Below are positions 43,694 to 52,143 of a stretch of DNA of 64,000 nt, piece after piece. The translations under genes and the position numbers were made by a program. The stretch comes from UBA4615 sp044368415. Its GTDB lineage: Bacteria > Pseudomonadota > Gammaproteobacteria > Burkholderiales > Burkholderiaceae_E. The notes beneath the pieces were generated by a model. The model had not been told where the DNA came from. It saw nothing but the letters and a program-made list of their open reading frames with translations, and searched no databases. Positions within the stretch are counted from its first letter, which is position 1. The number at the start of each line of letters is the position of its first letter. Location of the stretch: assembly GCA_044368415.1 (NCBI GenBank), contig JBIPLJ010000006.1, positions 51,162 through 115,161 of the forward strand, in the 5' to 3' direction.

Positions 43694-44482
43694 ATGACCC
43701 CACGACTCATCACCGCCTCGATTGCCGCCGCCTGCCTGCTGGGTGCCGCCCCCGTGCAGGCGCAATACCAGGGCATCGTCAGCCTGCCCCCGGTCGGGCC
43801 CGGCGACAGCCGCCTGCTCGTGGGCGGCGCGGCTCTCGTTCGGCCGGCCTACCTCGGTTCCGACGACCAGGCGCTGATGGTGCTGCCGTACTTCGACTAT
43901 GCAAACCGAAACGGTTTCTTCGCGAGCACCGGCAGTGGCCTCGGCTACTCGTTCGTCAACACGGCGACGACGCAGGTGGGCGCCCGGCTCATTCCCCAGT
44001 TCGGCCGCCGCGAGAGCCAGTCGTCCGACCTGCGCGGCATGGGCGACATCGACTTCGGCGCCGAGGCCAGCGTCTACTGGACTCAGGCGTTGTCGCGAGC
44101 CTGGACGATCGGCGTGAACGTGCGTGGCGGCGGCAAGGGGGCGGAGCTCGATGCGGGCGTGCGGCGGGACCTGCAGCTCGGGCCAGCCACGCGGATGAGC
44201 CTCACCGCGTTCGTCACCGCGGGCAACACGAAGTCGCAGCAGACCTGGTTCGGCGTCGACGCCGGCCAGTCGCTCGCCTCGGGCTACGCGGCCTACTCGC
44301 CGTCGAGCGGACTGCGCAACGTGCAGCTCGCGCTGTCGGCCAATCACTTCTTCGCCGGGCGCTGGATCGCGATCGGCGGCATCGGGGTCGGGCATCTGCT
44401 CGGCGACGCCGCCGACTCGCCGATCGTCCGGCAGCGCACCAACGCGACCGCGTTCGCCGCGATCGGGTACCAGATGTTCTGA
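43694..44482 (+). CDS. MipA/OmpV-family outer-membrane protein
   Basis: The 262-residue protein has a signal peptide (LITASIAAACLLGAAPVQA, cleavage before QYQG). The mature part is rich in alternating beta strands. The family pattern is SRLLVGGAALVRPAYLGSDDQALMVLPYFDY near the start, GLGYSFVN, VGARLIPQFGRRESQSSDLRGMG, and an aromatic C-terminus (FAAIGYQMF) as expected for a BAM substrate. MipA in E. coli is a scaffold for murein-synthesising complexes; the role of this paralogue is unknown. It is 13 bases upstream of the CoA-transferase gene, but an operon link is uncertain. Confidence 0.9.
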   Translation: MTPRLITASIAAACLLGAAPVQAQYQGIVSLPPVGPGDSRLLVGGAALVRPAYLGSDDQALMVLPYFDYANRNGFFASTGSGLGYSFVNTATTQVGARLIPQFGRRESQSSDLRGMGDIDFGAEASVYWTQALSRAWTIGVNVRGGGKGAELDAGVRRDLQLGPATRMSLTAFVTAGNTKSQQTWFGVDAGQSLASGYAAYSPSSGLRNVQLALSANHFFAGRWIAIGGIGVGHLLGDAADSPIVRQRTNATAFAAIGYQMF

Positions 44483-44495
44483 AGGCCCAGGACCG

Positions 44496-45767
44496 ATGAC
44501 GCAGCCCCCCGCACGCGGGCCGCTCGACGGCCTGCGAATCGTCGAGTTCTCGGCCTTCGTCGCGGCGCCTTCGGCCGGGCTCACGCTCGCACAGCTCGGC
44601 GCGGAGGTGATCCGGGTCGACCCGCCCGGCGGCAACATCGACGCGAACCGGATGCCGGTAAACGCCGCAGGCCGCAGCCTCTACTGGGCATCGCTGAATC
44701 ACGGCAAGCGCTCGGTGGAGATCGACCCGCGCGCCCCGGCCGGGCGTCAACTGCTGCAGGGCCTCATCGCAGCGCCGGGCGAAGGCGGCGGCATCTTCGT
44801 CACCAACCTCGGGGTCGACGGCGACCTGGGCTACGACGCGCTGCGCGCGCGCCGGCCGGACGTGATCATGGTGCAGCTGGTCGGCTCGTCGGACGGCGCC
44901 AACGCGGTCGACTACACGGTCAACTGCGCCGCGGGGTTTCCGGTGGTGACCGGCGACGGCCGCACGCCAGTCAACCATGTGCTGCCGGCCTGGGATCTGC
45001 TCGCCGGCATGACCCTCGCGACGGCGGTGCTCGCCGCCGACCGGCACCGGCGCCGTACCGGCGAAGGCCAGCTGGTGCGGCTCGCGCTGTCCGACGTCGC
45101 GTTCGCAGCGACGGCCTCGCTCGGTTACGTGGCCGACGTCGAGGTCAACGGCAGCGCGCGACGCGCCGACGGCAACCTCCTATACGGCGCCTACGGCGAC
45201 GCCTTTTGCACCGCCGACGATCGCTGGGCGATGGTGGTCGCAATCAGCGACCGACAGTGGCAAGCCCTGGTTCGCGCGGTCGGCCTCTCGGACGCGCTCG
45301 TGGCGGCCGCGGCGTCGCTCGGCCATCGGCTCGACACCGAGGCGGGCCGCTGGGAGGCCCGCGAGCTGATCTCGGCGTTCCTGCGCCCATGGTTCGCACG
45401 GCGCACGCTCGCAGAGGTCGGGGCCGCGCTCTCCGACCGTGCACTCCTCTGGGGCCCGTACCGCAGCTTCGAGCAGATGCTCGCCGAGGATGTGCGTGTC
45501 TCCGAGGCCAACCCGATGTTCGCCCGCATCGACCACCCCGGCTACGGCCGCTTCCTCACCGCGACCAGCCCGCTGGCCTTCGGCGCCACACCACGCACTG
45601 CCCCCGCACCCGCCGCCCGCATCGGCGCCGACAGCGCCGCCGTCCTGGCCGAGGTACTCGGCCTCGATGCGGCTGCGATCCTCGCCCTGCAGGCTGCAGG
45701 CACGCTCGGCGGCCCGCCCGCGGGCGCGCGCCCTGCTTCGCCGGTCGCACCGGACACCCCGTCATGA
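44496..45767 (+). CDS. mct: Class III CoA-transferase, 2-methylfumaryl-CoA isomerase (Mct)-like
   Basis: The 423-residue CaiB/BaiF-family protein has LDGLRIVEFSAFVAAPSAGLTLAQLGAEVIRVDPPGG at the N-terminus, SLYWASLNHGKRSVEIDPR, TVNCAAGFPVVTGDGRTPVNHVLPAWD with a candidate catalytic Asp (about 167), and RRRTGEGQLVRLALSDVAF. It resembles mesaconyl-CoA C1-C4 transferase, which moves CoA within 2-methylfumaryl-CoA, more than generic CaiB members, as I recall those families. The stop overlaps the next ATG (ATGA, 45764-45767). The partner looks like methylsuccinyl-CoA dehydrogenase, which makes the Mct substrate and supports the call. The C-terminal 45 residues are Ala/Pro-rich. Confidence 0.75.
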   Translation: MTQPPARGPLDGLRIVEFSAFVAAPSAGLTLAQLGAEVIRVDPPGGNIDANRMPVNAAGRSLYWASLNHGKRSVEIDPRAPAGRQLLQGLIAAPGEGGGIFVTNLGVDGDLGYDALRARRPDVIMVQLVGSSDGANAVDYTVNCAAGFPVVTGDGRTPVNHVLPAWDLLAGMTLATAVLAADRHRRRTGEGQLVRLALSDVAFAATASLGYVADVEVNGSARRADGNLLYGAYGDAFCTADDRWAMVVAISDRQWQALVRAVGLSDALVAAAASLGHRLDTEAGRWEARELISAFLRPWFARRTLAEVGAALSDRALLWGPYRSFEQMLAEDVRVSEANPMFARIDHPGYGRFLTATSPLAFGATPRTAPAPAARIGADSAAVLAEVLGLDAAAILALQAAGTLGGPPAGARPASPVAPDTPS

Positions 45768-47455
45768 CCGCCACGAACGCCCCCTCTCCCCTGCCGGCCG
45801 CGTCGGCGCTCGCAGACCTCGAGGCCGCCTGCGCCGCGGCGCTCGCCGCCGCCGACCGCTTGGTCGACGCGCTGCGCGGGCGCCTTCGCGTACGCCTGGG
45901 CGAAGACCCGGACGCGGTCAACCGGGAGCAGGCCCGCACCCACGGGTTCGCCTGGGCGGCGACCTACGTCCGGGCGCTGCACGAGATGCTCGGCTGGTCG
46001 CGGCGGCTGGCCGCCGTGAGCCGGCTCGGCGAGCTCGAGTCGCTGATGCTGCAGGCCGCCTTCGGCGAGTACCTGGCGCAGCTCGCCGGCGGCCTGCCGA
46101 TGAGCCAGGGCGAGCTGTTCCGCCCGGACCTCATCGACGAGGACGGCGTGGCGCTCGCCGCCTTCGTCGGTGACCCGGCCGTGCGCCGGCTGCGTGCCCG
46201 CGGTTTCGCGCCGCCCGTGCGCGCGCGGATCGCCGTGCTGCTCGCCGAGGGGCGCGCGTCGCGCTCGTTCGGCGACCCGGCCTACGACGACCCGGCGCTC
46301 GCCGAGATCCGTAGTCAATTTGCACGCTGGTCGGACGACCATGCCGAAGCAGCGCACCGCTGGCACCTCGCAAATGTGCTGATCCCCGATGCGGTGATCG
46401 GCGAGCTCGGCGCGCTCGGCGTCTTCGGGCTGACCGTGCCCGAGTCCTGGGGCGGCTCGGGCATGGGCAAGTCGGCGATGTGTGTCGTCACCGAGGAGCT
46501 CTCGCGCGGCTGGATAGGGCTGGGCTCGCTCGGCACGCGCACCGAGATCGCCAGCGAGCTGATCCTGGGCGCCGGCACCGAGGCGCAGCGCACCGCGTGG
46601 CTGCCCGGGCTGGTCGCTGGCACCACCATCTCGACCGCGTGTTTCACCGAACCGGACACCGGCAGCGACCTCGCGTCGCTGCGCACGCGTGCCAAGCGCG
46701 GCACGTCTGCCGACGGCCGCCCGGTCTGGCGGTTGCGAGGCAACAAGACCTGGACGACACACGGCGCGCGCAGCGACCTGATGACGCTGCTCGCGCGCAC
46801 CGACCGCGACACCCCAGGCTACAGGGGGCTGTCGATGTTCCTCGTGCCCAAGCCGCGCGGCACCGACGCCGATCCCTTTCCCGCGCCCGGCCTGAGCGGC
46901 AGCGAGATCGAGGTGCTCGGCTACCGGGGGATGAAGGAGTACGAGATCGGCTTCGACGGCTACGAGATCCCCGGCGACGCGCTGCTCGGTGGACTCGAGG
47001 GTCAGGGCTTCAAGCAGCTGATGAAGACCTTCGAGAGCGCGCGGATCCAGACCGCTGCCCGGGCGGTCGGCGTCGCCCAGAGCGCGCTCGAGCTCGGCCT
47101 GAGCTATGCCTGCGAGCGGACCCAGTTCGGCCGTCCGATCTCGGCCTTCCCGAGGGTGGCCGACAAGCTCGCCTGGATGGCGGTCGAAACGATGGTCGCG
47201 CGCCAGCTCACGCTGTTCGCGGCGCGCGAGAAGGATGCGCAGCGCCGCTGCGACCTCGAGGCCGGCATGGCGAAGCTGCTCGCGGCCCGCGTCGCCTGGG
47301 CGGCCGCGGACAACGCGGTGCAGATTCACGGCGGGAACGGCTATGCGCTCGAGTACCGGATCAGCCGGGTGCTGGTCGACGCGCGGATCCTGAACGTGTT
47401 CGAGGGCGCGGCCGAGATCCAGGCGCAGATCGTCGCGCGCGGCCTGCTCGACTGA
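45764..47455 (+). CDS. mcd: Acyl-CoA dehydrogenase, methylsuccinyl-CoA dehydrogenase (Mcd)-like
   Basis: The 563-residue flavoprotein has an extra N-terminal region of about 170 residues (HGFAWAATYVRALHEMLGW, LQAAFGEYLAQLAGGLPMSQGE), which is the hallmark of Mcd in the ethylmalonyl-CoA pathway. The standard acyl-CoA dehydrogenase fold follows: VTEELSRGWIGLGSLGTR, CFTEPDTGSDLASLRTRAKR, NKTWTTHGARSDLMTLLART, and the C-terminal helices VQIHGGNGYALEYRISRVLVDARILNVFEG. Mcd oxidises (2S)-methylsuccinyl-CoA to 2-methylfumaryl-CoA. The ATG at 45764 overlaps the mct stop. Ethylmalonyl-CoA mutase and crotonyl-CoA reductase are not in the window. A different branched acyl-CoA substrate remains possible. 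Confidence 0.78.
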   Translation: MTATNAPSPLPAASALADLEAACAAALAAADRLVDALRGRLRVRLGEDPDAVNREQARTHGFAWAATYVRALHEMLGWSRRLAAVSRLGELESLMLQAAFGEYLAQLAGGLPMSQGELFRPDLIDEDGVALAAFVGDPAVRRLRARGFAPPVRARIAVLLAEGRASRSFGDPAYDDPALAEIRSQFARWSDDHAEAAHRWHLANVLIPDAVIGELGALGVFGLTVPESWGGSGMGKSAMCVVTEELSRGWIGLGSLGTRTEIASELILGAGTEAQRTAWLPGLVAGTTISTACFTEPDTGSDLASLRTRAKRGTSADGRPVWRLRGNKTWTTHGARSDLMTLLARTDRDTPGYRGLSMFLVPKPRGTDADPFPAPGLSGSEIEVLGYRGMKEYEIGFDGYEIPGDALLGGLEGQGFKQLMKTFESARIQTAARAVGVAQSALELGLSYACERTQFGRPISAFPRVADKLAWMAVETMVARQLTLFAAREKDAQRRCDLEAGMAKLLAARVAWAAADNAVQIHGGNGYALEYRISRVLVDARILNVFEGAAEIQAQIVARGLLD

Positions 47456-47606
47456 GTCCCGCGGCCGCGACGGACGTCGCGAGGTCGCGGTCGCCGTGCC
47501 GCCCCCGACACAATGGGCACCGCGCATCGGGATCCGCCTGCCTTCCGGCGCGATCGCGGCGACCCCGCATCGGGGATCGGGAAGAGTCGATCTGTCTTGT
47601 ACACAC

Positions 47607-47909
47607 ATGGAATTGACTTTCCAGCACACCATGGAACAGCTCGAGATGAACAGCGTCCAGTCCGCAGCCGCCTTCGCCGACGCGCCGAGTTCGCTGGGCG
47701 CGATCCTCGAACCGGACGCGGCCCTGGCCGCAGCCCGCCGCATGCAGCGGTGGTACCAGACCCCGCAGGGCGTCGCCCACTCGATGTTCGGCCGTGATGG
47801 CCGCCGCGTTGACGGCCGCCTGCTGTGCGCATCGATCGACCGGGCCGAGCCCGAAGCGGAACTCGAGCTCGAGACCGACGCCAACGTCGAGACCGAAGCC
47901 GACGAATGA
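47607..47909 (+). CDS. Small hypothetical protein
   Basis: The 100-residue frame from the ATG at 47607 has GC-rich third positions like its neighbours and no long competing gene on either strand. It contains ALAAARRMQRWYQTPQGVAHSMFGRDGRRVDGRLLC and an acidic Glu/Asp-rich tail. No domain is recognised and there is no signal peptide or membrane segment. A clear Shine-Dalgarno is missing; later ATGs at 47631 and 47646 are possible. An in-frame ATG at 47496 would add a low-complexity head. It is isolated between mcd and a convergent amidase. Confidence 0.5.
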   Translation: MELTFQHTMEQLEMNSVQSAAAFADAPSSLGAILEPDAALAAARRMQRWYQTPQGVAHSMFGRDGRRVDGRLLCASIDRAEPEAELELETDANVETEADE

Positions 47910-47919
47910 AGCCGGCCGC

Positions 47920-47940
47920 ACGGGCCCTTAGCGGGCCCGT
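47920..47940. terminator. Bidirectional hairpin between small protein and amidase
   Basis: ACGGGCCC (47920-47927) and GGGCCCGT (47933-47940) form an 8-base stem with a TTAGC loop between convergent stops. No T run is present on either side. Confidence 0.45.
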
Positions 47941-47955
47941 CGCAGGCCTGCCCGT

Positions 47956-49137
47956 TCAGGCGGCGATCGCCTCCGCCGGCGCAACCAGCGAGCGGTTCGA
48001 GCCCGCCTGTCCGATCAGCGAGAGCCCGAGCGGCACACCTTGGCGCCGCACGAGCGGCATCGAGACCCGCGGCACCCCCGCCAAGCCGGCGGTGCACAGC
48101 AGCCGAATGGCATTCGCGCGATAGGCCTCCAGCGCCGACTCGTCCGCCGTCAGCAGCGGCGCCACGTCGGGCATGGTCGGCAGCACCAACACCCCATCGT
48201 CGCCGAGCAGCGCCGCCAGATGGGCACGGAAGCGCGCCCGGAAGGCGTCGGCCGCGGCGACCTCCGCATCCGTCAGCCGACCCGACCAGGCGAAGCGCTC
48301 GGCCACGCCCGGCCCGAGCGGCGCGCCGAAGCGCTCGATGATCGGCCCATCCACCATCCAGGCCTCTCGCCCCTGTGCACGGCGGTAGGCCATGTACATC
48401 GTGTCGATCGAATCGAGGGCGAGTATGCAGCGGGCCGCTGCGCCCGCCACCGACTCGACCCGGGCCACGGCCTCGACGAGCGCGGCGTCGGGCTCGGCCG
48501 CGATCAGCGCCCAGGCATCGTCCGGGCGCAGCAGCCGGATCCGCGCCGGCAGCGGCGCGGTGTCCGCGCCGAGCATCACGTCGGCGACGCGCCCGAAGGT
48601 CCGCGCCTCACGGGCGAAGAAGCCGCAGGTGTCGAAGCTCGGCGACAGGTCGAGTGCACGCTGCAGCGACACGCGTCCATGGGTCGGGCGGATGCCGTAC
48701 AGGCCGCAGTGGCTCGCCGGTGCGCGGACCGAGCCGCCGGTGTCGGTGCCGAGCGCGAGGTCGCACAGTCGGTTGCTCACCGCCGATGCCGAGCCGCTCG
48801 AGGAGCCACCGGGGATCCGGTCGGGGGCGGCCCCGTTGATCGGCGTGCCGAAATGCACGTTGCGCCCGTTCATGCTGAACGCGAACTCGTCGGTATGCGT
48901 CTTGCCGACGAAGCGCGCGCCGGCGTCCAGCAGGCGCTGCACGGCCGGCGCGTTCACCGCCTTGATGCCCGACATCGCGAGCACCAGCGGATTGCCGCCC
49001 CCGGTGGGATAGCCGGCGACGTCGAACAGGTCCTTGGCTGCGAAGCTCAGCCCCGACAGCGGTCCGGTGCCGGCACAGGGCACCGGCACCGCCGGGTATG
49101 GAACAAAGGCCCGAGCGGTGTCGTGGGCGAGGAGCAT
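47956..49137 (-). CDS. Amidase-signature hydrolase
   Basis: The 393-residue cytoplasmic enzyme of the amidase-signature family hydrolyses a carboxamide or peptide-like bond. The Ser-cisSer-Lys catalytic set is visible: Lys35 (FAAKDLFDV), the Ser cluster of GGSSSGSASA (about 112-116) and the nucleophile Ser136 (TDTGGSVRAP). It has no export signal. It is the last gene after dppD on the same strand, 23 bases away, so an imported amide is the probable substrate. GatA-type or AtzF-type partners are absent. The precise substrate cannot be read from the sequence. Confidence 0.88.
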   Translation of the reverse strand: MLLAHDTARAFVPYPAVPVPCAGTGPLSGLSFAAKDLFDVAGYPTGGGNPLVLAMSGIKAVNAPAVQRLLDAGARFVGKTHTDEFAFSMNGRNVHFGTPINGAAPDRIPGGSSSGSASAVSNRLCDLALGTDTGGSVRAPASHCGLYGIRPTHGRVSLQRALDLSPSFDTCGFFAREARTFGRVADVMLGADTAPLPARIRLLRPDDAWALIAAEPDAALVEAVARVESVAGAAARCILALDSIDTMYMAYRRAQGREAWMVDGPIIERFGAPLGPGVAERFAWSGRLTDAEVAAADAFRARFRAHLAALLGDDGVLVLPTMPDVAPLLTADESALEAYRANAIRLLCTAGLAGVPRVSMPLVRRQGVPLGLSLIGQAGSNRSLVAPAEAIAA

Positions 49138-49160
49138 GCTGGGTACCGGTGGACGGAGTG

Positions 49161-50183
49161 TCAGGCGACCCGGGCGGTGGCGTCGGTGCGCAGGCAGCGC
49201 ACGACATGGTCGGCCGCGAGGGTGACCGGCTCGGGCGGGGCGATGCGGCAGCGGTCCTGCGCGAAGCTGCAGCGCTCGGCGAACGCGCAGCCCGCGGGCA
49301 GGTTGGCCAGGTCGGGCGGCGAGCCCGCGATGGTCAGCAGCCGCGTGCCGCGCGCCAGGGTCTGGCCGCCCGCCCGCCCGCGCAGCAGTGCGAGCGTGTA
49401 CGGATGGCGCGGCATGCGCACGACGGTCCGCACCGGACCCTCCTCGACGATACGGCCCGCGTACATCACCGCGAAACGGTCCGCGACTTCGACCGCCGCG
49501 CCGATGTCGTGCGTGACGAACACGATGCCCAGTCCGAGCTCGCGCTGCAGCTCGCGCAAGAGCAGCAGGATCTGGATCTGCACCGTCGCGTCGAGCGCGG
49601 TCGTCGGCTCATCGGCGAGCAGCACCTGCGGGCGGCAGGCGAGCGCGAGCGCGATCATCGCGCGCTGCCGCATGCCGCCGCTCATCTCGTGCGGGTAGGC
49701 GTCCAGGCGCCGCTCCGGGCTCGGAATGCGCACCCGCTCGAAGAGCTCGAGTGCGCGCCGACGGGCATCGCCCTCGGAGACCGGTTCATGGCGGCGGATC
49801 GACTCGATGATCTGTGCACCCACCGTGTAGACCGGATCCAGAGCCAGCAGCGGCTCCTGGAAGATCATCGAGGCGACCTTGCCCCGATAGTCCGCCAGCG
49901 CCCGCGTCCCGAGCGACAGCACGTCGTGCCCGGCGACCCGCACCGAGCCCTCGATGCGGGTCGTGCGCGGCGCGTGCAGCCGCAGCAGCGCGCGCAGCGT
50001 GACGCTCTTGCCCGAGCCCGATTCGCCGATCAGCGCGACCGTCTCGCCACGCGCCACGTCGAGGTCCACGCCGTTGACCGCCCGCACCGGCCGGGGTCCT
50101 TTGCCGAATGCAACCTGCAGGTTCCGGACCGTCACCAGCGACTCGTCGCCGGCCGCGGGGCGCGGCATCGGCACGGCACTCAT
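49161..50183 (-). CDS. dppD: Peptide ABC transporter ATP-binding protein (OppD/DppD type)
   Basis: The 340-residue ATPase has Walker A GESGSGKS, Q-loop IFQEPLLALDPVYTVG, signature MSGGMRQRAMIALALA, Walker B VLLADEPTTALD and H-loop VTHD. The C-terminal Cys-rich tail CAFAERCSFAQDRC with a following VVRC is typical of OppD/DppD proteins and probably binds an Fe-S cluster. Its ATG overlaps the preceding ATPase stop (ATGA, 50180-50183). It is the fifth gene of the importer operon; the amidase gene is next. Confidence 0.92.
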   Translation of the reverse strand: MSAVPMPRPAAGDESLVTVRNLQVAFGKGPRPVRAVNGVDLDVARGETVALIGESGSGKSVTLRALLRLHAPRTTRIEGSVRVAGHDVLSLGTRALADYRGKVASMIFQEPLLALDPVYTVGAQIIESIRRHEPVSEGDARRRALELFERVRIPSPERRLDAYPHEMSGGMRQRAMIALALACRPQVLLADEPTTALDATVQIQILLLLRELQRELGLGIVFVTHDIGAAVEVADRFAVMYAGRIVEEGPVRTVVRMPRHPYTLALLRGRAGGQTLARGTRLLTIAGSPPDLANLPAGCAFAERCSFAQDRCRIAPPEPVTLAADHVVRCLRTDATARVA

Positions 50184-51253
50184 GCGGCCTCCTGTGCGAC
50201 GGGCGCCCGCGAATGGCCGAATCCGGGCTCGTACATCAGACAGGCCACCGCATGCGGCGTCCCTTTCGAGCCCAGCTTCGGCACCTGCTTGGCGCAGGCC
50301 GGCTCGGCCGCCGCGCAGCGGGTGTGGAAGCGGCAGCCCGAGGGCGGATTGATCGGGTTCGGTGGGTCGCCGGCCAGCGGCGCCTCCTCGGTACGATTGT
50401 CCGGATCCATCGTTGGCATCGACGCGGTCAGCGCCCGGGTGTACGGATGCAGCGGATCGGCGAACAGCACCTCGCCCGGCCCGAGCTCGGCAACCTGCCC
50501 GAGGTACATGACCATCACCCGGTCCGACACGTAGCGCACCACGTGCAGGTCGTGGCCGATGAACACGTAGGTCAGCCCGAAGGCCTCCTTCAGATCGAGC
50601 AGAAGGTTTAGCACCTGCGCCTCGACCGACTTGTCGAGCGCCGAGGTCGACTCGTCGAGAATCACCACCCGCGGCTGCAGCGCGAGCGCGCGGGCGATGT
50701 TCACCCGCTGGCGCTGCCCGCCGGACAGCTCGTGCGGATAGCGCTCGGCGAACCGACGCGGCTCGAGACCCACCCGCGACAGCAGGTCACGGGCGCGCTC
50801 GACCGACTCGCGCGCGCCCACGCCATGCACCCGCGGGCCGAACGCGATCGAGTCCTCGATCGTCATCCGCGGGTTCAGCGACGAGTAGCTGTCCTGGAAG
50901 ACCATCTGGACCTGCCGGCGGTACTCCTTGAGCGGCAGCTCGCGGCCGCCGACGGCCTTCCCGTCGAAGATGATCTCGCCGGCGGTCGGGTCCAGCAGGC
51001 GCATCAGCAGCCGCGCGGCGGTGCTCTTGCCGCAGCCCGACTCGCCGACCACGCCGAGCGTCTCGCCCTGATAGACCCTGAAGTCGATGCCATCGACGGC
51101 GCGCACCACCGCCGCCCGCCCGTCGTCGGCTCTCTTGCCCTTGAGCGGGAAATGCTTCACCAGTCCCCGCACCTCGATCAGCGCCTTGTTCGGCGTCGAC
51201 GCCCAGTCGAGGCCCGCTCCGGCCCCCGGGACGGCCCTTGTGTCCGCGCTCAT
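50180..51253 (-). CDS. dppF: Peptide ABC transporter ATP-binding protein (OppF/DppF type)
   Basis: The 357-residue second ATPase has Walker A GESGCGKST, Q-loop VFQDSYSSLNPRMT, signature LSGGQRQRVNIARAL, Walker B VILDESTSALD and H-loop IGHD. The tail CRFHTRCAAAEPAC again has the Cys motif. The ATG at 51253 gives a 35-residue leader before the ATPase domain; the longer upstream frame lies in dppC. The start overlaps the dppC stop (ATGA, 51250-51253), which indicates coupling. Confidence 0.92.
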   Translation of the reverse strand: MSADTRAVPGAGAGLDWASTPNKALIEVRGLVKHFPLKGKRADDGRAAVVRAVDGIDFRVYQGETLGVVGESGCGKSTAARLLMRLLDPTAGEIIFDGKAVGGRELPLKEYRRQVQMVFQDSYSSLNPRMTIEDSIAFGPRVHGVGARESVERARDLLSRVGLEPRRFAERYPHELSGGQRQRVNIARALALQPRVVILDESTSALDKSVEAQVLNLLLDLKEAFGLTYVFIGHDLHVVRYVSDRVMVMYLGQVAELGPGEVLFADPLHPYTRALTASMPTMDPDNRTEEAPLAGDPPNPINPPSGCRFHTRCAAAEPACAKQVPKLGSKGTPHAVACLMYEPGFGHSRAPVAQEAA

Positions 51254-52140
51254 TGCTTGACGTCCATCGCCGACCGCAGACCGTCGGACAGCGTGTTGAA
51301 GGAAATCGAGGTGATGAAGATCATCGCCCCGGGCAGGGCTGCCACCCAGGGCTGGGTGTAGATCGCCGTGCGCAGCGTGTTCAGCATCAGACCCCACTCG
51401 GGCTCGGGTGGCTTCACCCCCAGGCCGAGGAAGGACAGGCCCGAGGCGAGGATCATCGACACCGCGATCAGGCTGGTGGAATAGACGAAGATCGGGCCGA
51501 GCACGTTGCCCAGCACATGGACCCGCACGATGGTGAACGCGTCCGCGCCCGAGGCCCGCGCGGCCTCGACGAAGTCGCGTGTCCTCACCTGCGTGGTCAC
51601 GCTCTCGGCGACCCGGGCGATCGGCGGCACAAACACGATCGTCAGCGACAGCAGCGCGTTGGTGATGCCCGCACCCAGCGCCCCCGACAGCGCAATCGCC
51701 AGCAGCACCGACGGGAACGCGTAGAACACGTCGATGGTGCGCATGATCACGGTGTTGACCGCGCCGCCCGCGTAGCCGGCAAGGATGCCCAGCCCCGAGC
51801 CGATCAAGAACGCGCAGATCACCGGCGTGATGCCCATGAACAGCGACAGGCGCGCGCCGATCATCAGCCGCGACAGCATGTCGCGCCCAAGCTCGTCGGT
51901 ACCCAGCGGATAGCCCTCCGTGCCGATCGGCTTAAGCCGGCTCAGCATCGAGGACTTGTAGGGATCGGCCGGCGTGAGCCACGGACCGAACAGCGCCAGC
52001 AGCACCAGCACGGCGACCACGCCAGCGGCGAACAGCGCGACCGGATCGCGCCGGAAACGCCGGAACACGCTCGACCAGTAGCCGGGGCTGCGCTCGAAGA
52101 TCGGCGCGGGAATCTTGGTGGCATCGACCGCGATGTTCAT
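51250..52140 (-). CDS. dppC: Peptide ABC transporter permease (DppC type)
   Basis: The 296-residue inner-membrane permease has six hydrophobic segments. The family features are an N-terminal OppC_N-like segment (PGYWSSVFRRFRRDPVALFAAGVVAVLVLLALFGPW), TDELGRDMLSRLMIGARLSL, and the EAA loop FVEAARASGADAFTIVRVHVLGN. It is followed by the SMILASGLSFLGLGVKPPEPEWG signature of DppC. It overlaps dppF by 4 bases and is 3 bases after dppB. Confidence 0.93.
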   Translation of the reverse strand: MNIAVDATKIPAPIFERSPGYWSSVFRRFRRDPVALFAAGVVAVLVLLALFGPWLTPADPYKSSMLSRLKPIGTEGYPLGTDELGRDMLSRLMIGARLSLFMGITPVICAFLIGSGLGILAGYAGGAVNTVIMRTIDVFYAFPSVLLAIALSGALGAGITNALLSLTIVFVPPIARVAESVTTQVRTRDFVEAARASGADAFTIVRVHVLGNVLGPIFVYSTSLIAVSMILASGLSFLGLGVKPPEPEWGLMLNTLRTAIYTQPWVAALPGAMIFITSISFNTLSDGLRSAMDVKQ

Positions 52141-52143
52141 CGC

